Assembly: GCA_964583765.1 (NCBI GenBank) | Contig: CAZOWW010000076.1 | Coordinates: 1 to 29,335 of the forward strand | DNA length: 29,335 nt | Origin: CAZOWW01 sp964583765 | GTDB taxonomy: Bacteria; Actinomycetota; Actinomycetes; Actinomycetales; Kineosporiaceae | Direction: 5' to 3' | Shown here: positions 6,612-14,593 of the stretch, one piece after another | Position numbering within the stretch: position 1 is the first letter of the stretch | Layout of the letters: each line of letters begins with the position of its first letter | Position numbers and translations under genes: made by a program | The notes under the pieces: model-generated | Told to the model about the DNA's origin: nothing | Seen by the model: the letters and a program-made list of their open reading frames with translations, nothing else | Databases searched by the model: none

Positions 6612-8428
6612 CGCAGGTCGTCCTCCTTCGCGTCCGCCACCCAGGCGGCGAACGGCTCGTTGTCCTGACGCTGGGCCAGCCATCGGCGCACTACCCGCTC
6701 GACGTAGTCGGGTAGGTCGGTGCTGGTGGTCTTGAGGCCGCGGATCTTGCGGCCGAGGGCGGGGCGTGGCGCCAGGCCGCCCCCGAGACTGATCTGGAAC
6801 CCGTCGACGGTGCCGCCCCGAGGGTTCCGTGGATCGGGCATCTGGACGCCCTTGAGCCCGATGTCGGCGGTCTGGGCCCGGACACAGGAATTGGGGCACC
6901 CGTTCACGTGGATGGTGAGGGCGGGGGAGTCGCTCGCGAACAGCTCGGGCCGGTCCACGAACCGTCGTTCGAGTTCGTCCACGAGACGGGCGGCGGTGGC
7001 CTTGGTCTCGACGATCGCGAGCTTGCAGTACTCCAGGCCGGTGCAGGCCAGGGTGCCCCGCCGGAAGGCGGACGCCGCGGCGACCAGACCCGCGGCGACC
7101 ACGTCGTCGATCAGAGTGGTCACCCGGTCGGCGGCGACGTCCAGCACGACGACCTTCTGCTCGGGGGTCAACCGCACCCGGTCGCTGCCCGCGCGCTCCA
7201 CCGCGTCCGCGAGCCGGGCGAGCACCGGCCCGCTGACCCGCCCGGCGACCGGGGCCAGACCCACGTAGAAGCGTCCGTCGCGCTGGGGGTGCACCCCGAC
7301 GTGGTCCCGCCGGTCCGGCGGTGGCGGGGGAGCCGGTCCGTCGGTGAGGCTCCGGCCGAGGTACTCGGTCTCCAGTACGGCCCGGAACCGCTCCACGCCC
7401 CAGTCGGCGACCAGGTACTTCAACCGGGCACGGTTGCGCAGCCGCCGGTAGCCGTAGTCCCGGAAGAGCCGGATCGTCGCGTGCCAGACCTCCGGCACGT
7501 CCGCCAGCGGCACCCAGGCGCCGAGTCGCTCGGCCAGGTGCGGGCTGGTGGACAACCCGCCGCCGACCCAGACGTCGAAACCGGGACCGTGCTCGGGGTG
7601 CACCACTCCGACGAAGGCGATGTCGTTGAGTTCGTGGGCGACGTCCTGCTGGGGGTTGCCGCTGATCGCGGTCTTGAACTTCCGGGGCAGGTTCGCCAGG
7701 TCCGGGTCGCCCACGAACCGGTGTGCGATCTCCTTCACCGCGGGCGTGCCGTCGATGATCTCGTCGGCCGCGATCCCGGCCACGGGCGAGCCGAGGATCA
7801 CGCGTGGAGTGTCCCCGCAGGAGAGCACGGTGCGCAGCCCCACCTCCTCCAGCGCCGCCCAGATCGCGGGGACGTCCTGCACCTGGATCCAGTGGAACTG
7901 GATGTTCTGGCGGTCCGTGATGTCGGCCGTTCCCCGGGCATGGCGTTCGGAGATCTCGGCGATTACCCGCAACTGCGGCAGTTGCAACTCCCCGCCGTCG
8001 ATGCGCACCCGCATCATGAAGTACTCGTCGTCCAGTTCGTGCGGTTCCAGGGCGGCGGTGCGTCCGCCGGGGATCCCGGGACGGCGTTGGGTGTACAGAC
8101 CCCACCAGCGCAGGCGTCCGTTGCGGTCCTCGGCGGGAATGCTGGCGAACCCCTCCTGGGCGTAGCGGGTGTGCACGCGCTCCCGGACGGCGAGCCCGCC
8201 CTCCCGGGCCTTCCACGCCTCGTTGGGGTTGAGCGGGGCGCGCTCGCCGAACGCCCACTGGCCTTCCGACTGCGCGGGCCGGGGCGCGGAGCTCCCGTGC
8301 GGCAGGGCGGGGCTCGCCTGCGGCAGGACGGCGTCCGCGACGGCAGTCGGGGCGGGACCGGGGGACGGGTCGGGACCGAGGACCGGGCCTGGGCCGGGTC
8401 TCGGGACGACGGGCTGGTCGGTGCTCAC
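6608..8428 (-). CDS. sir: Ferredoxin-type siroheme sulfite reductase (NirA/SirA-like)
   Basis: Six-electron reduction of sulfite to sulfide in cysteine biosynthesis. The 606 residues contain the siroheme/[4Fe-4S] cysteines C462 and C468 (ACTGLEYCK) and C511 and C515 (NGCPNSC), the DRQNIQFHW siroheme-domain motif (172-180), and the residues matching the Tyr-Cys covalent pair of mycobacterial NirA (Y112 in GLYTQ; C204 in LSCGDTPR). That pattern favours sulfite over nitrite as substrate, but the sequence alone cannot prove it. The first ~55 residues are an unusual Pro/Ala-rich extension; homology starts at EGQWAFGER. The GTG start at 8428 has a strong GGAGGA four bases upstream. It heads an overlapping operon with the two-CxxC protein and cysH, and a leader peptide lies 122 bp upstream. 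Confidence 0.95.
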   Translation of the reverse strand: MSTDQPVVPRPGPGPVLGPDPSPGPAPTAVADAVLPQASPALPHGSSAPRPAQSEGQWAFGERAPLNPNEAWKAREGGLAVRERVHTRYAQEGFASIPAEDRNGRLRWWGLYTQRRPGIPGGRTAALEPHELDDEYFMMRVRIDGGELQLPQLRVIAEISERHARGTADITDRQNIQFHWIQVQDVPAIWAALEEVGLRTVLSCGDTPRVILGSPVAGIAADEIIDGTPAVKEIAHRFVGDPDLANLPRKFKTAISGNPQQDVAHELNDIAFVGVVHPEHGPGFDVWVGGGLSTSPHLAERLGAWVPLADVPEVWHATIRLFRDYGYRRLRNRARLKYLVADWGVERFRAVLETEYLGRSLTDGPAPPPPPDRRDHVGVHPQRDGRFYVGLAPVAGRVSGPVLARLADAVERAGSDRVRLTPEQKVVVLDVAADRVTTLIDDVVAAGLVAAASAFRRGTLACTGLEYCKLAIVETKATAARLVDELERRFVDRPELFASDSPALTIHVNGCPNSCVRAQTADIGLKGVQMPDPRNPRGGTVDGFQISLGGGLAPRPALGRKIRGLKTTSTDLPDYVERVVRRWLAQRQDNEPFAAWVADAKEDDLR

Positions 8429-8432
8429 ACGA

Positions 8433-8438
8433 TCCTCC
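8433..8438 (-). promoter_or_regulatory. Ribosome binding site of sir
   Basis: GGAGGA on the minus strand, four bases before the GTG at 8428. It decides the start and keeps the Pro-rich N-terminal extension in the product. Confidence 0.75.
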
Positions 8439-8460
8439 AGGCGTGCACGACCGGACCGGC

Positions 8461-8483
8461 GCGCGGCCGGGACGTGGCCGTGC
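8461..8483 (-). promoter_or_regulatory. Candidate hairpin between leader peptide and sir
   Basis: GCGCGGCC (8461-8468) and GGCCGTGC (8476-8483) form an inverted repeat with one non-pairing position and a 7-nt loop, 22 bases before the sir RBS. In an attenuator this is where a terminator or RBS-sequestering stem would be expected. The stem is short for so GC-rich a region, so it may be chance. Confidence 0.3.
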
Positions 8484-8550
8484 GCCCGCCTCGTGCGGGG
8501 TCAGGGGGAGAGAGATGGTGCGGCTGCGCGCGGGAAGAGCAGTGGACCGG

Positions 8551-8682
8551 TCAGGCCGGACAGGTGGCGCTGGCCGTGCGGAGAAGGTCCACGTGGTGCC
8601 GGCGCACCAGGTGCAGCCGTCGCACGGGTCGGGCGCCGGTGGGCTGATGCGCCCTGCGCAGTCCTGTCGCGTGCTGGTGCAT
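8551..8682 (-). CDS. Cysteine-type leader peptide upstream of sulfite reductase
   Basis: A 43-codon ORF begins at an ATG (8682) with GGAGGT four bases upstream. It is rich in His and Arg and ends RRHHVDLLRTASATCPA. The pattern R-x-H-V-D-L-x-R-x-x-S-A-x-C matches the small actinobacterial proteins commonly annotated as putative leader peptides, many of them upstream of sulfur-assimilation genes. It precedes sir by 122 bp on the same strand and has its own plausible promoter. The single Cys is three codons from the stop, where ribosome stalling could sense cysteinyl-tRNA supply. Attenuation is inference; the ORF, RBS and motif are read directly. Confidence 0.7.
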   Translation of the reverse strand: MHQHATGLRRAHQPTGARPVRRLHLVRRHHVDLLRTASATCPA

Positions 8683-8800
8683 TTCTACCTCCATCGGTCC
8701 TGGCGGTAGCACCTGATCACTCGGGGCCGGGGCCCATCGGGTGGCGGTTGCTGCGGCGTCGTCGAGCCAGGTCTCTCGGCCGCTCTGGATGGCGTCTTCG

Positions 8801-8829
8801 ACGGTACGTGTCGTCGGCCCCTTCGTCAA
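8801..8829 (-). promoter_or_regulatory. Candidate sigma-70-type promoter for the leader-sir-cysH operon
   Basis: On the minus strand, TTGACG (8829-8824) is followed after exactly 17 bp by TACCGT (8806-8801). Transcription would start near 8794, leaving a ~110-nt leader before the leader-peptide ATG. The -35 is close to consensus, the -10 moderate. Confidence 0.5.
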
Positions 8830-8863
8830 TGGGAGCTCGAATTCCGGACATATCGCGGCTAAA

Positions 8864-8882
8864 CTCGATTGATTTAATTGAG
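8864..8882. promoter_or_regulatory. AT-rich imperfect inverted repeat upstream of the sir promoter
   Basis: CTCGATT-GATTT-AATTGAG: 7-bp arms with one mismatch and a 5-bp spacer, in an AT-rich island ~35 bp upstream of the proposed -35. The position suits an activator site for the sulfur operon or a site for the divergent gene at 9158. The cognate regulator is not in the window. Confidence 0.4.
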
Positions 8883-9157
8883 AAAGTGGAAAGGGCATCG
8901 TTGTCGTCCGGGATGCCCCTTCTGCGACCGTGCGGTGCGGCGGGCTGCTCCGTGCGGTGCGGCGGCGCGTGGCCGTCCTCCGGATCGGTGGTGGGGATCC
9001 TCGGCGGGGGCGGGGAACTCCCCGGGACCGCCGTTCGATCCCGGGGCGGAGCGGGTTCCACCCCGGCAGGACCGCGACACACAGCGATCCTCGGATCGCC
9101 GTGGGACGACCGGCTCCCACCGGGCGGTATCCGCTGATCATGAGGGAGGATGGAGCC

Positions 9158-10258
9158 ATGTCGAACCTCGGCCCCTCCGGCCGCGCACGTCGTTCCCCCG
9201 GGCTTCCGGTGCCACCCCGCGGCGAGCCCATCGCCCGCTACGGCACCTACTTCGAGGCGCAGCGGGCCGTGGACTTCCTCTCGGACAACCACTTCCCGGT
9301 GCAGACCGTGACCATCGTCGGTACGGACCTGCGCATGGTGGAACGGGTCACCGGGCGGCTGAGCTACGGCCGGGTGGCGGTGACCGGGGCACTGTCGGGA
9401 GCCTGGTTCGGCCTCTTCGCGGGCACCCTCCTCTCGCTGTTCGCGCGCGGGACGTCCTCCAGCGTGGCGGCGGCGGTGGTGCTGGGTGGCGGCTTCGGCA
9501 TGCTCTTCGCCCTGATCTCGTACTCGCTGACCGGGGGACGTCGCGACTTCACCTCGACGAGCCAGATCGTGGCCAGCGAGTACCAGGTGCTGTGCGTCGC
9601 GGAACGGGCACAGGCAGCCCGGGAACTGCTCCTCCGCCTGGAACGCCAGCTCGCCCCGAACGGGGCTCCCACCGCCTCGGGGTCGGCGGGATTCCCGCCC
9701 GGACCACCGGACGGCGGACCCGGGACCGGTCGTCCGCCGGCCTCGCCGCCTCCTGGGGTGCCCTGGCCCGGTGGCCCCTCGGGGCCACCGCCGCAGGTTC
9801 CCGGATGGGCCCCCGCACCCGTCCCGACCCCGCCCCCTGCCGAGGAGAGCGCGCCCGAGACCCCGCCGTCGACGCCGGTCGGACTCACCTACGGTGAGGT
9901 GATGGAGGCCCGCCGCCGTGAGGAGCGAGCACGCCGGGAACGCGAGCAGCAGGAACGGGCCCAGGCGGAGCGGGCCGAGCAACTGCGGGCCGAGCTGGAG
10001 CGCACGCAGCTGGAGCGGCTGCGGGGCCAGCGCAGTCGAGGCGCGGACACCGGGGACGAGGACCCCACGGACGCCGTCCCGGCGGACGGCGGACCCGTGG
10101 ACGGGGACTCCACGAATGGCGTCCCGGCGGACGATGGGCTCACGGACAGCGTCCCGGCGGACAACGGCCCGGAGGTCGTTCCCGCGGGGGAAGCCGAGAG
10201 GAGCGACGGCAAGGGTGAGGGCGAGGCTCCCGGGACCCCCGACCGCGACGGAGCGTAG
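9158..10258 (+). CDS. General-stress-protein-17M/YflT-like domain membrane protein
   Basis: The 366-aa protein has an N-terminal domain like the YflT/general stress protein 17M family (IARYGTYFEAQRAVDFLSDN, 25-44). Inside it are two predicted transmembrane helices (about 73-95 and 103-124). After SEYQVLCVAER the sequence becomes Gly/Pro-rich (about 168-235), then a highly charged Arg/Glu coiled-coil (about 243-290), then an acidic tail with three VPAD units. Only the first ~165 residues match the family. The ATG at 9158 has GGAGGA (9145-9150) seven bases upstream; the frame is open further upstream but without conserved sequence. Function is unknown; a structural or stress-related membrane role is inferred from the family name only. 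The deacetylase gene follows 109 bp downstream. Confidence 0.85.
   Translation: MSNLGPSGRARRSPGLPVPPRGEPIARYGTYFEAQRAVDFLSDNHFPVQTVTIVGTDLRMVERVTGRLSYGRVAVTGALSGAWFGLFAGTLLSLFARGTSSSVAAAVVLGGGFGMLFALISYSLTGGRRDFTSTSQIVASEYQVLCVAERAQAARELLLRLERQLAPNGAPTASGSAGFPPGPPDGGPGTGRPPASPPPGVPWPGGPSGPPPQVPGWAPAPVPTPPPAEESAPETPPSTPVGLTYGEVMEARRREERARREREQQERAQAERAEQLRAELERTQLERLRGQRSRGADTGDEDPTDAVPADGGPVDGDSTNGVPADDGLTDSVPADNGPEVVPAGEAERSDGKGEGEAPGTPDRDGA
10076..10162. repeat. Three GTCCCGGCGGAC units in the acidic tail
   Basis: GTCCCGGCGGAC occurs at 10076-10087, 10121-10132 and 10151-10162, each encoding VPAD inside longer degenerate copies (DAVPADGG, NGVPADDG, DSVPADNG). Spacings of 45 and 30 bp keep the frame. 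Confidence 0.75.
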
Positions 10259-10367
10259 CCAAGGCCGGGAGCGCGCGCCCTCGCCGTCCGGGCCGGACCA
10301 CCACCGTCCGGGTCACCGCGGGGACACCCGCCGGGTCCGCCACGGCTCCGGCCGGTAGCCTCCGTCG

Positions 10368-11174
10368 GTGCTCAGGCGTGCGTTCCTCGGTCGTCTCGGC
10401 CTCGGCGCCGGTGCTCTGGCCCTGGGCGGGGCGGCGGACAGGGCATTCGTCGCCGGGCAACGTGCCTACGCGACGCCGGAGAGCTTCACCTCGACCGTGT
10501 CCATGGCCCCGACCCTCGGGGGTACCCGACTGTGGTGGTCGGCCACCACGGACGAGCAGGTCGCGGCCCTCACCTTCGACGACGGGCCCCTGCCGGCCCT
10601 CACCCCCACGGTGCTGGACCTGCTCGCCGGATTCGGTGTGCCCGCGACCTTCTTCATGATCGGCGCACTGGTCGACCGGTACCCGGATCTGGTACGCCGG
10701 GTACGCGATGCGGGACATGAACTCGCGAACCACAGCTACGACCACGTCAGTGCCGCCGTCAGCGGTCGGGACCAGGTGGAGTCCTCGATGCGCCGGGGGG
10801 CGGAGGCCCTGACCGTGGTGGCGGGCGCCCGGCCACGCTGGTACCGGCCCCCCGGCGGGGAGATCACCTCGGCCACCGTGCTCGCCGCGGCGAACCAGGC
10901 ACAGGACATCGCCCTCTGGTCGGTGGCCGGGGGCCTGGGAGGGGAGGTCGCGGGCATCCAGCAGCACCTTGTCTCCTCGATCGCGCGTGGGGCGATCGTG
11001 GACCTGCACGACGGGGTCGGCCGCGCGGGATTCGACGGCTCCTCGGCCGACCGGGCGGTGAAGGGCCACCGGGCGGAACTGACCGCTCTGGGTGGCGCCC
11101 TGCCCCGTTGGCGTGAGGCGGGGTTCCGCCTCGTCACCCTCTCCGAGTTGTTGCCGTCGCCGGCCAGGGCCTGA
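10368..11174 (+). CDS. Secreted polysaccharide deacetylase (NodB domain, Tat-type signal)
   Basis: Carbohydrate esterase family 4-type enzyme, probably removing acetyl groups from peptidoglycan or another wall polymer outside the membrane. The 268 residues begin with a Tat-like signal (MLRRAFLGRLGLGAGALALG). The NodB motifs are intact: TFDDGP (69-74, with the catalytic/metal Asp pair), the metal histidines H122 and H126 in HSYDH, RPPGG (160-164) and DLHDG (212-216, His214). The GTG at 10368 lacks a strong Shine-Dalgarno, but the twin-arginine motif directly after it fixes the start. Substrate cannot be told from sequence. It ends 60 bp before the convergent pepP gene. Confidence 0.93.
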   Translation: MLRRAFLGRLGLGAGALALGGAADRAFVAGQRAYATPESFTSTVSMAPTLGGTRLWWSATTDEQVAALTFDDGPLPALTPTVLDLLAGFGVPATFFMIGALVDRYPDLVRRVRDAGHELANHSYDHVSAAVSGRDQVESSMRRGAEALTVVAGARPRWYRPPGGEITSATVLAAANQAQDIALWSVAGGLGGEVAGIQQHLVSSIARGAIVDLHDGVGRAGFDGSSADRAVKGHRAELTALGGALPRWREAGFRLVTLSELLPSPARA

Positions 11175-11222
11175 GCGCGACCGGTTCCGGAGTCAGCGGA
11201 GCCGAGCGGTGAGCGGACGCCG

Positions 11223-11244
11223 CGGCACCCCAGGTCAGGTGCCG
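11223..11244. terminator. Weak hairpin between the deacetylase and pepP
   Basis: CGGCACC (11223-11229) and GGTGCCG (11238-11244) pair perfectly around an 8-nt loop at the junction of two convergent genes. The right side overlaps the pepP stop region. There is no U-run and the stem is short. Confidence 0.3.
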
Positions 11245-12893
11245 GGAGTTCCCCGCCACAGCTGCTGCATCCACTCCTCGACGTCGTCGGGGCGACGCGG
11301 CAACATCGCGGACAGGTTGCGGTAGCCGTCCTCGGTGACCAGGACGTCGTCCTCGATCCGCACCCCGATCCCGCGCAGTTCCTCCGGGGCGAGCAGGTCG
11401 TCGGGCATGAAGTACAGGCCGGGCTCGATCGTGAAGACCATGCCCGGTCGCAGCTCGGCGTCCAGGTAGAGCTCCCGGCGCGCGGCGGCGCAGTCGTGCA
11501 CGTCCAGGCCCAGGTGGTGGCTCGTGCCGTGCACCATCCAGCGCCGGTGGAACTGCCCCTCGGGGGCCAGGGACTCGGCGACGGTGCCCGGGAGCAGTCC
11601 CCATTCGTGCAGGCGTTCCGCGATCACCTGCATGGCCGCCTCGTGCACCTCGCGGAACCGGGTGCCGGGGCGCGCCAGGGCGAAGGCCGCATCGGCGGCG
11701 TTCAGGACGGCCTGGTAGACCCGGCGTTGGGCCGGGGCGAAGCGTCCGCTGATCGGGAGCGTGCGGGTCACGTCCGCGGTGTAGAGGCTGTCCAGTTCGA
11801 CGCCCGCGTCCAGCAGCAGGAGATCCTCGGCCCGGACCGGCCCGTCGTTGCGGATCCAGTGCAGCGTGCAGGCATGTGGACCGGCTGCGGCGATCGTGTC
11901 GTAGCCCACGCCGTTGCCCTCGCGTCGCGCCCGGGACTCGAAGGCGGTCTCGATCACTCGCTCCCCACGGGACCGCCGGACGGCCTCGGGCAGTCTGCGG
12001 ACCACGTCCGCGAAACCCCGCGCGGTGACGTCGACGGCGGCCTGCAGCTGGGCGACCTCCCAGTCGTCCTTGATCAGGCGGAGTTCCGAGACGGCGCGGT
12101 CGAGGTCGGCGTCCCCGAGGCTGCCGTCCCGCACCGCGGCCTGGTCACGGGCCTGGTCCACGAGCGCGTCGAGCGTGGGATCGGCACGGCGCACCAGACG
12201 CACGGTGGTCCCGCCGTCCCCGAGGTCCTTGGTCACCTGCGTGTTCAGCTCGTCCAGGTGGCGGCAGGTCAGCCCGGTCCGGGCGGACACCTCTTCGAGG
12301 GTCGGGCGAGGGCCCACCCACAGTTCGCCGTAACGGGAGTCGGCGTAGAACTCCTCGGAGTCGCGCTCGGCGCGCGGCCGGAAGAACAACATCGCACCGT
12401 GCCCGCCTCGTTCCGGGGTCGGCTCCAGCACCAGCACGGCGTCGGGTTCGTGATCCGTGCCGAGGCCGGTGAGGTGCGAGAACGCCGAGTGCGGCCGGAA
12501 CCGATGGTCGGTGTCGTTGCTGCGGGTGCGCAGCACACCCGCCGGGACGACGAGGCGGTCCCCGGGGAACTGCGCGGAGAGCCGTCGGCGCCGCTCGTCG
12601 GCGTACCGGGCGGGCTCCTCGGCGGCGGGCAGTTCGTCGGGACGAGGGGCCCAGCCCGAGCCGATGAACCGGCGGAAAGCGGGCGAGGTCGGCCGGTGCC
12701 GATGTTCGGTGGGCTCCGGGACCTGCGCGGCGTCCGGCACGGGCTCGCCCTCGGCAGTCGTCGTGGTGTCACGCCCGATCGGCACTTCGGGGGACGTCTC
12801 GACGGGCGAAGTGGTCGGGCCGGCGGGCACGGCGTCCTGCGGCTGGGACTGATCGCCCGGGATCGCGGGGAAACTCGGCGCCGAGGTGCTCAT
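11235..12893 (-). CDS. pepP: Xaa-Pro aminopeptidase (aminopeptidase P)
   Basis: Cytoplasmic M24 metallopeptidase that removes an N-terminal residue next to proline. The 552-aa protein has a low-complexity N-terminus (about 1-65), an aminopeptidase-P N domain (about 70-220) and the pita-bread catalytic domain. The dinuclear metal ligands are all present by comparison with E. coli PepP: D362 and D374 (LLLDAGVELDSLYTADVTRT), H459 in the HGTSHHLGLDVHD segment, E490 (TIEPGLYF) and E514 (VRIEDDV). The ATG at 12893 is preceded by a weak GATGAG. The Nudix gene lies upstream on the same strand across a ~150-bp gap, so it probably has its own promoter. The 65-residue Pro/Thr-rich head is longer than usual and resembles the tails on neighbouring proteins. 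Confidence 0.95.
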   Translation of the reverse strand: MSTSAPSFPAIPGDQSQPQDAVPAGPTTSPVETSPEVPIGRDTTTTAEGEPVPDAAQVPEPTEHRHRPTSPAFRRFIGSGWAPRPDELPAAEEPARYADERRRRLSAQFPGDRLVVPAGVLRTRSNDTDHRFRPHSAFSHLTGLGTDHEPDAVLVLEPTPERGGHGAMLFFRPRAERDSEEFYADSRYGELWVGPRPTLEEVSARTGLTCRHLDELNTQVTKDLGDGGTTVRLVRRADPTLDALVDQARDQAAVRDGSLGDADLDRAVSELRLIKDDWEVAQLQAAVDVTARGFADVVRRLPEAVRRSRGERVIETAFESRARREGNGVGYDTIAAAGPHACTLHWIRNDGPVRAEDLLLLDAGVELDSLYTADVTRTLPISGRFAPAQRRVYQAVLNAADAAFALARPGTRFREVHEAAMQVIAERLHEWGLLPGTVAESLAPEGQFHRRWMVHGTSHHLGLDVHDCAAARRELYLDAELRPGMVFTIEPGLYFMPDDLLAPEELRGIGVRIEDDVLVTEDGYRNLSAMLPRRPDDVEEWMQQLWRGTPGT

Positions 12894-13047
12894 GGTCTCA
12901 TCGTTGCACCGCGCACCCACACCGTGCCCGTTGCGAGGGGTGCTCTTGACCACTCGCCGTCCAACATCCGGCACCAGGAGTTTCCGGACGGGCGATCGGG
13001 ACACCCGGCGCGGCTCGTGACGGGCGGCGAGCGGCCCCGGACGCCCG

Positions 13048-13569
13048 TTACGCGTTGTCCGGCTCCGGGCGATCCCGGAGCAGGGCCAGGGCCGCGGATG
13101 CGCCGTGCACTCCCCAGCCGGCCAGGGTGCGGAGCAGCCCCGGGGTGGTGGGGAGGTCTGCCAGGTCCGCCGGCGTGCACCAGCGCACCCTGTCGGCGTC
13201 GTCCCCGGCGCGCAGGAGCCCGCCGGTCACCGTGCAGCGCAGGTCGCGGACGAGGTATCCCGTGGCGTTGTTCCCCGGCAGCTGGACGGCCCCGATCAGC
13301 ACCCCTGCGGTGACGGTGAGTCCCGTCTCCTCGGCGACCTCGCGCACGACTGCCTCGGCGTCGGTCTCGCCGGGCTCCACATGGCCGCCGGGCAAGGACC
13401 AGGTGCCAGGGTACGGAGCGTGCCCGCGCCGGATGAGCAGCAGGCGCTCGTCGTCGTCCTCGATCACGGCGCCGACGCAGGGCACGGGTCCGGTGTTGTC
13501 GGCGAGCGGTCGGTCGCGATCGGCAGCCCCCGGCGGCCGGGGGCGAGGTGGGGAGGATTCGTGGGGCAC
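13048..13569 (-). CDS. Nudix hydrolase
   Basis: A 173-aa protein with one Nudix fold that would hydrolyse a nucleoside diphosphate-X type substrate. The Nudix box runs from about 61 to 84 (GGHVEPGETDAEAVVREVAEETGL) with the metal-binding REVAEE core intact. Preceding strands (VPCVGAVIEDDDERLLLIRRG) and the WSLPGGH motif are typical of the MutT/ADP-ribose class; substrate specificity is not evident. The GTG at 13569 has no clear Shine-Dalgarno, and the first ~27 residues are Pro/Arg-rich, so a start closer to TGPVPCVGAV is possible. It may be monocistronic. Confidence 0.88.
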   Translation of the reverse strand: MPHESSPPRPRPPGAADRDRPLADNTGPVPCVGAVIEDDDERLLLIRRGHAPYPGTWSLPGGHVEPGETDAEAVVREVAEETGLTVTAGVLIGAVQLPGNNATGYLVRDLRCTVTGGLLRAGDDADRVRWCTPADLADLPTTPGLLRTLAGWGVHGASAALALLRDRPEPDNA

Positions 13570-13891
13570 GTGTTGATTCTCGTCCGGCGGCGTCCGAGCG
13601 GTGCTGACGGGTGATGGACGGCGGTCCGGGCGATGCGGCGACAGGGGCCCGTGGGGGGATGGCAAGGGCCCACAGGGGGCGGGGCAGGGGCTTCGGAGGA
13701 CGGCAGGGCCCACCACGGGCGCGTGGGGTCTGCGGGGACGGCAGGGCCCTTCCAGGGCGCGGCAGGGTCGACGGACTGCGGGGCCCCGCGTTCTGGCCCG
13801 AGGTGGGGCCTGACGATCAGAACCCGTGAACAGTTGCTCACGCATAGTTCCTGCCGGGTGCTTGACCCGCCGCCCCCGAGGGGGGACCGTC
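13570..13891. other. Intergenic region with degenerate GC-rich repeats
   Basis: 322 bp between the divergent Nudix and DUF6758-type genes. 13640-13790 is G-rich on the plus strand with repeated GGCAGGGCCC-like words; the clearest is a 13-bp repeat GACGGCAGGGCCC at 13699-13711 and 13737-13749. 13825-13860 is less GC-rich and could hold a promoter, but I see no convincing -35/-10 pair. GAGGGGGG at 13879-13886 serves as RBS for 13892. Confidence 0.6.
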
Positions 13892-14560
13892 GTGAGGGTG
13901 TCGATCCCGTTCACGTGTCCCCGATGCACCGCAACGGTGCGCCGGCCTGGGCTGTGGTCCGACCACTGGTCCTGCACCGAACACGGTCCGGTAACGCCCC
14001 TGCACCCGCCGGCTCCGGCGAGTCCCGAACTGCTCACCAGGCTCGGGGCCGCCTCCCGGGTGCCCCTGTGGGTGCCCTGGCCGCTCCCGGTCGGCTGGTT
14101 GCTGACCGGCGTGCGCTACGCAGGGGACGACCACACCGGGCCGGTCGCCACCGTCCTCTCGGTCTCCGGGCCGCATCCGCTGGGGCTGGTGCCCAGGTCC
14201 GGTGACGACGTCGAGGTGGTCCAGCCCTGCGCAGATCTGCTGGTGGTCGCCGAACAACCCGGGGTGGGTCTCGGGGCCCGGTTCGCCGGACTGTCGGATG
14301 TCGACCCCGGGGAGACCGCGGCCACCGGGGCGGCACACCTGAAGCTCTCCGCGGCCGGGCACGATGTGCCGTTGTGGAACGTTCCCGCCGTCGAGATGGC
14401 GGCGTACGTGGGAGAGGCGGCGGGGGTATGGCTCTGGGTGCTCGTCTGGCCGGTCGCGGCCGGTGCCGTCGTCCTGGAGGACTTCGCGTTGCGCGATCTG
14501 TGCGACCCGACCAATCACCTCGACATGCCGGTGGGGGCGCTCTCGCCACGACTGGGCTGA
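13892..14560 (+). CDS. DUF6758-type zinc-ribbon protein
   Basis: A 222-aa actinobacterial protein of unknown function. The N-terminus carries a zinc-ribbon-like TCPRC (C9/C12) followed by RRPGLWSDHWSCTEHG (C28), the family hallmark. The middle is a beta-rich domain (WLLTGVRYAGDDHTGPVATVLSVSGPHPLGLV), and a hydrophobic stretch near the C-terminus (about 170-190, VWLWVLVWPVAAGAVVL) could be buried or membrane-associated. The GTG at 13892 was chosen because homology starts at SIPFTCPRC and a purine-rich GAGGGGGG sits 5-8 bases upstream; the frame extends upstream to 13826. The PHP gene follows after 33 bp and MarC after that, an order common in actinobacteria. Confidence 0.82.
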   Translation: MRVSIPFTCPRCTATVRRPGLWSDHWSCTEHGPVTPLHPPAPASPELLTRLGAASRVPLWVPWPLPVGWLLTGVRYAGDDHTGPVATVLSVSGPHPLGLVPRSGDDVEVVQPCADLLVVAEQPGVGLGARFAGLSDVDPGETAATGAAHLKLSAAGHDVPLWNVPAVEMAAYVGEAAGVWLWVLVWPVAAGAVVLEDFALRDLCDPTNHLDMPVGALSPRLG

Positions 14561-14593
14561 CGTGCCGACTCGACTGATCCCGGTGACCGTGCC

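Larger units (their letters stand above)
8683..9157. other. Divergent intergenic region between the sir leader and the YflT-like gene
   Basis: 475 bp without a convincing gene. 8801-8829 holds a candidate minus-strand promoter. 8840-8890 is markedly AT-richer than its surroundings and holds an imperfect inverted repeat. 8891-9140 returns to high GC with only frame shadows. GGAGGA at 9145-9150 is the RBS of the plus-strand gene at 9158. I saw no structured RNA family or tRNA. Confidence 0.6.

Noticed and set aside
8683..9231. Upstream extension of the leader-peptide frame (for example from MPFPLSQLNQSSLAAICPEF)
   Set aside because: The frame is open, but the candidate promoter (8801-8829) would lie inside it. 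The ATG at 8682 has a clear RBS and gives the family-like leader length, so the longer form was not called.
13570..13891. Possible structured RNA or G-rich functional element
   Set aside because: G-rich repeated words are present, but I could not draw a stable conserved fold or match a known riboswitch class.
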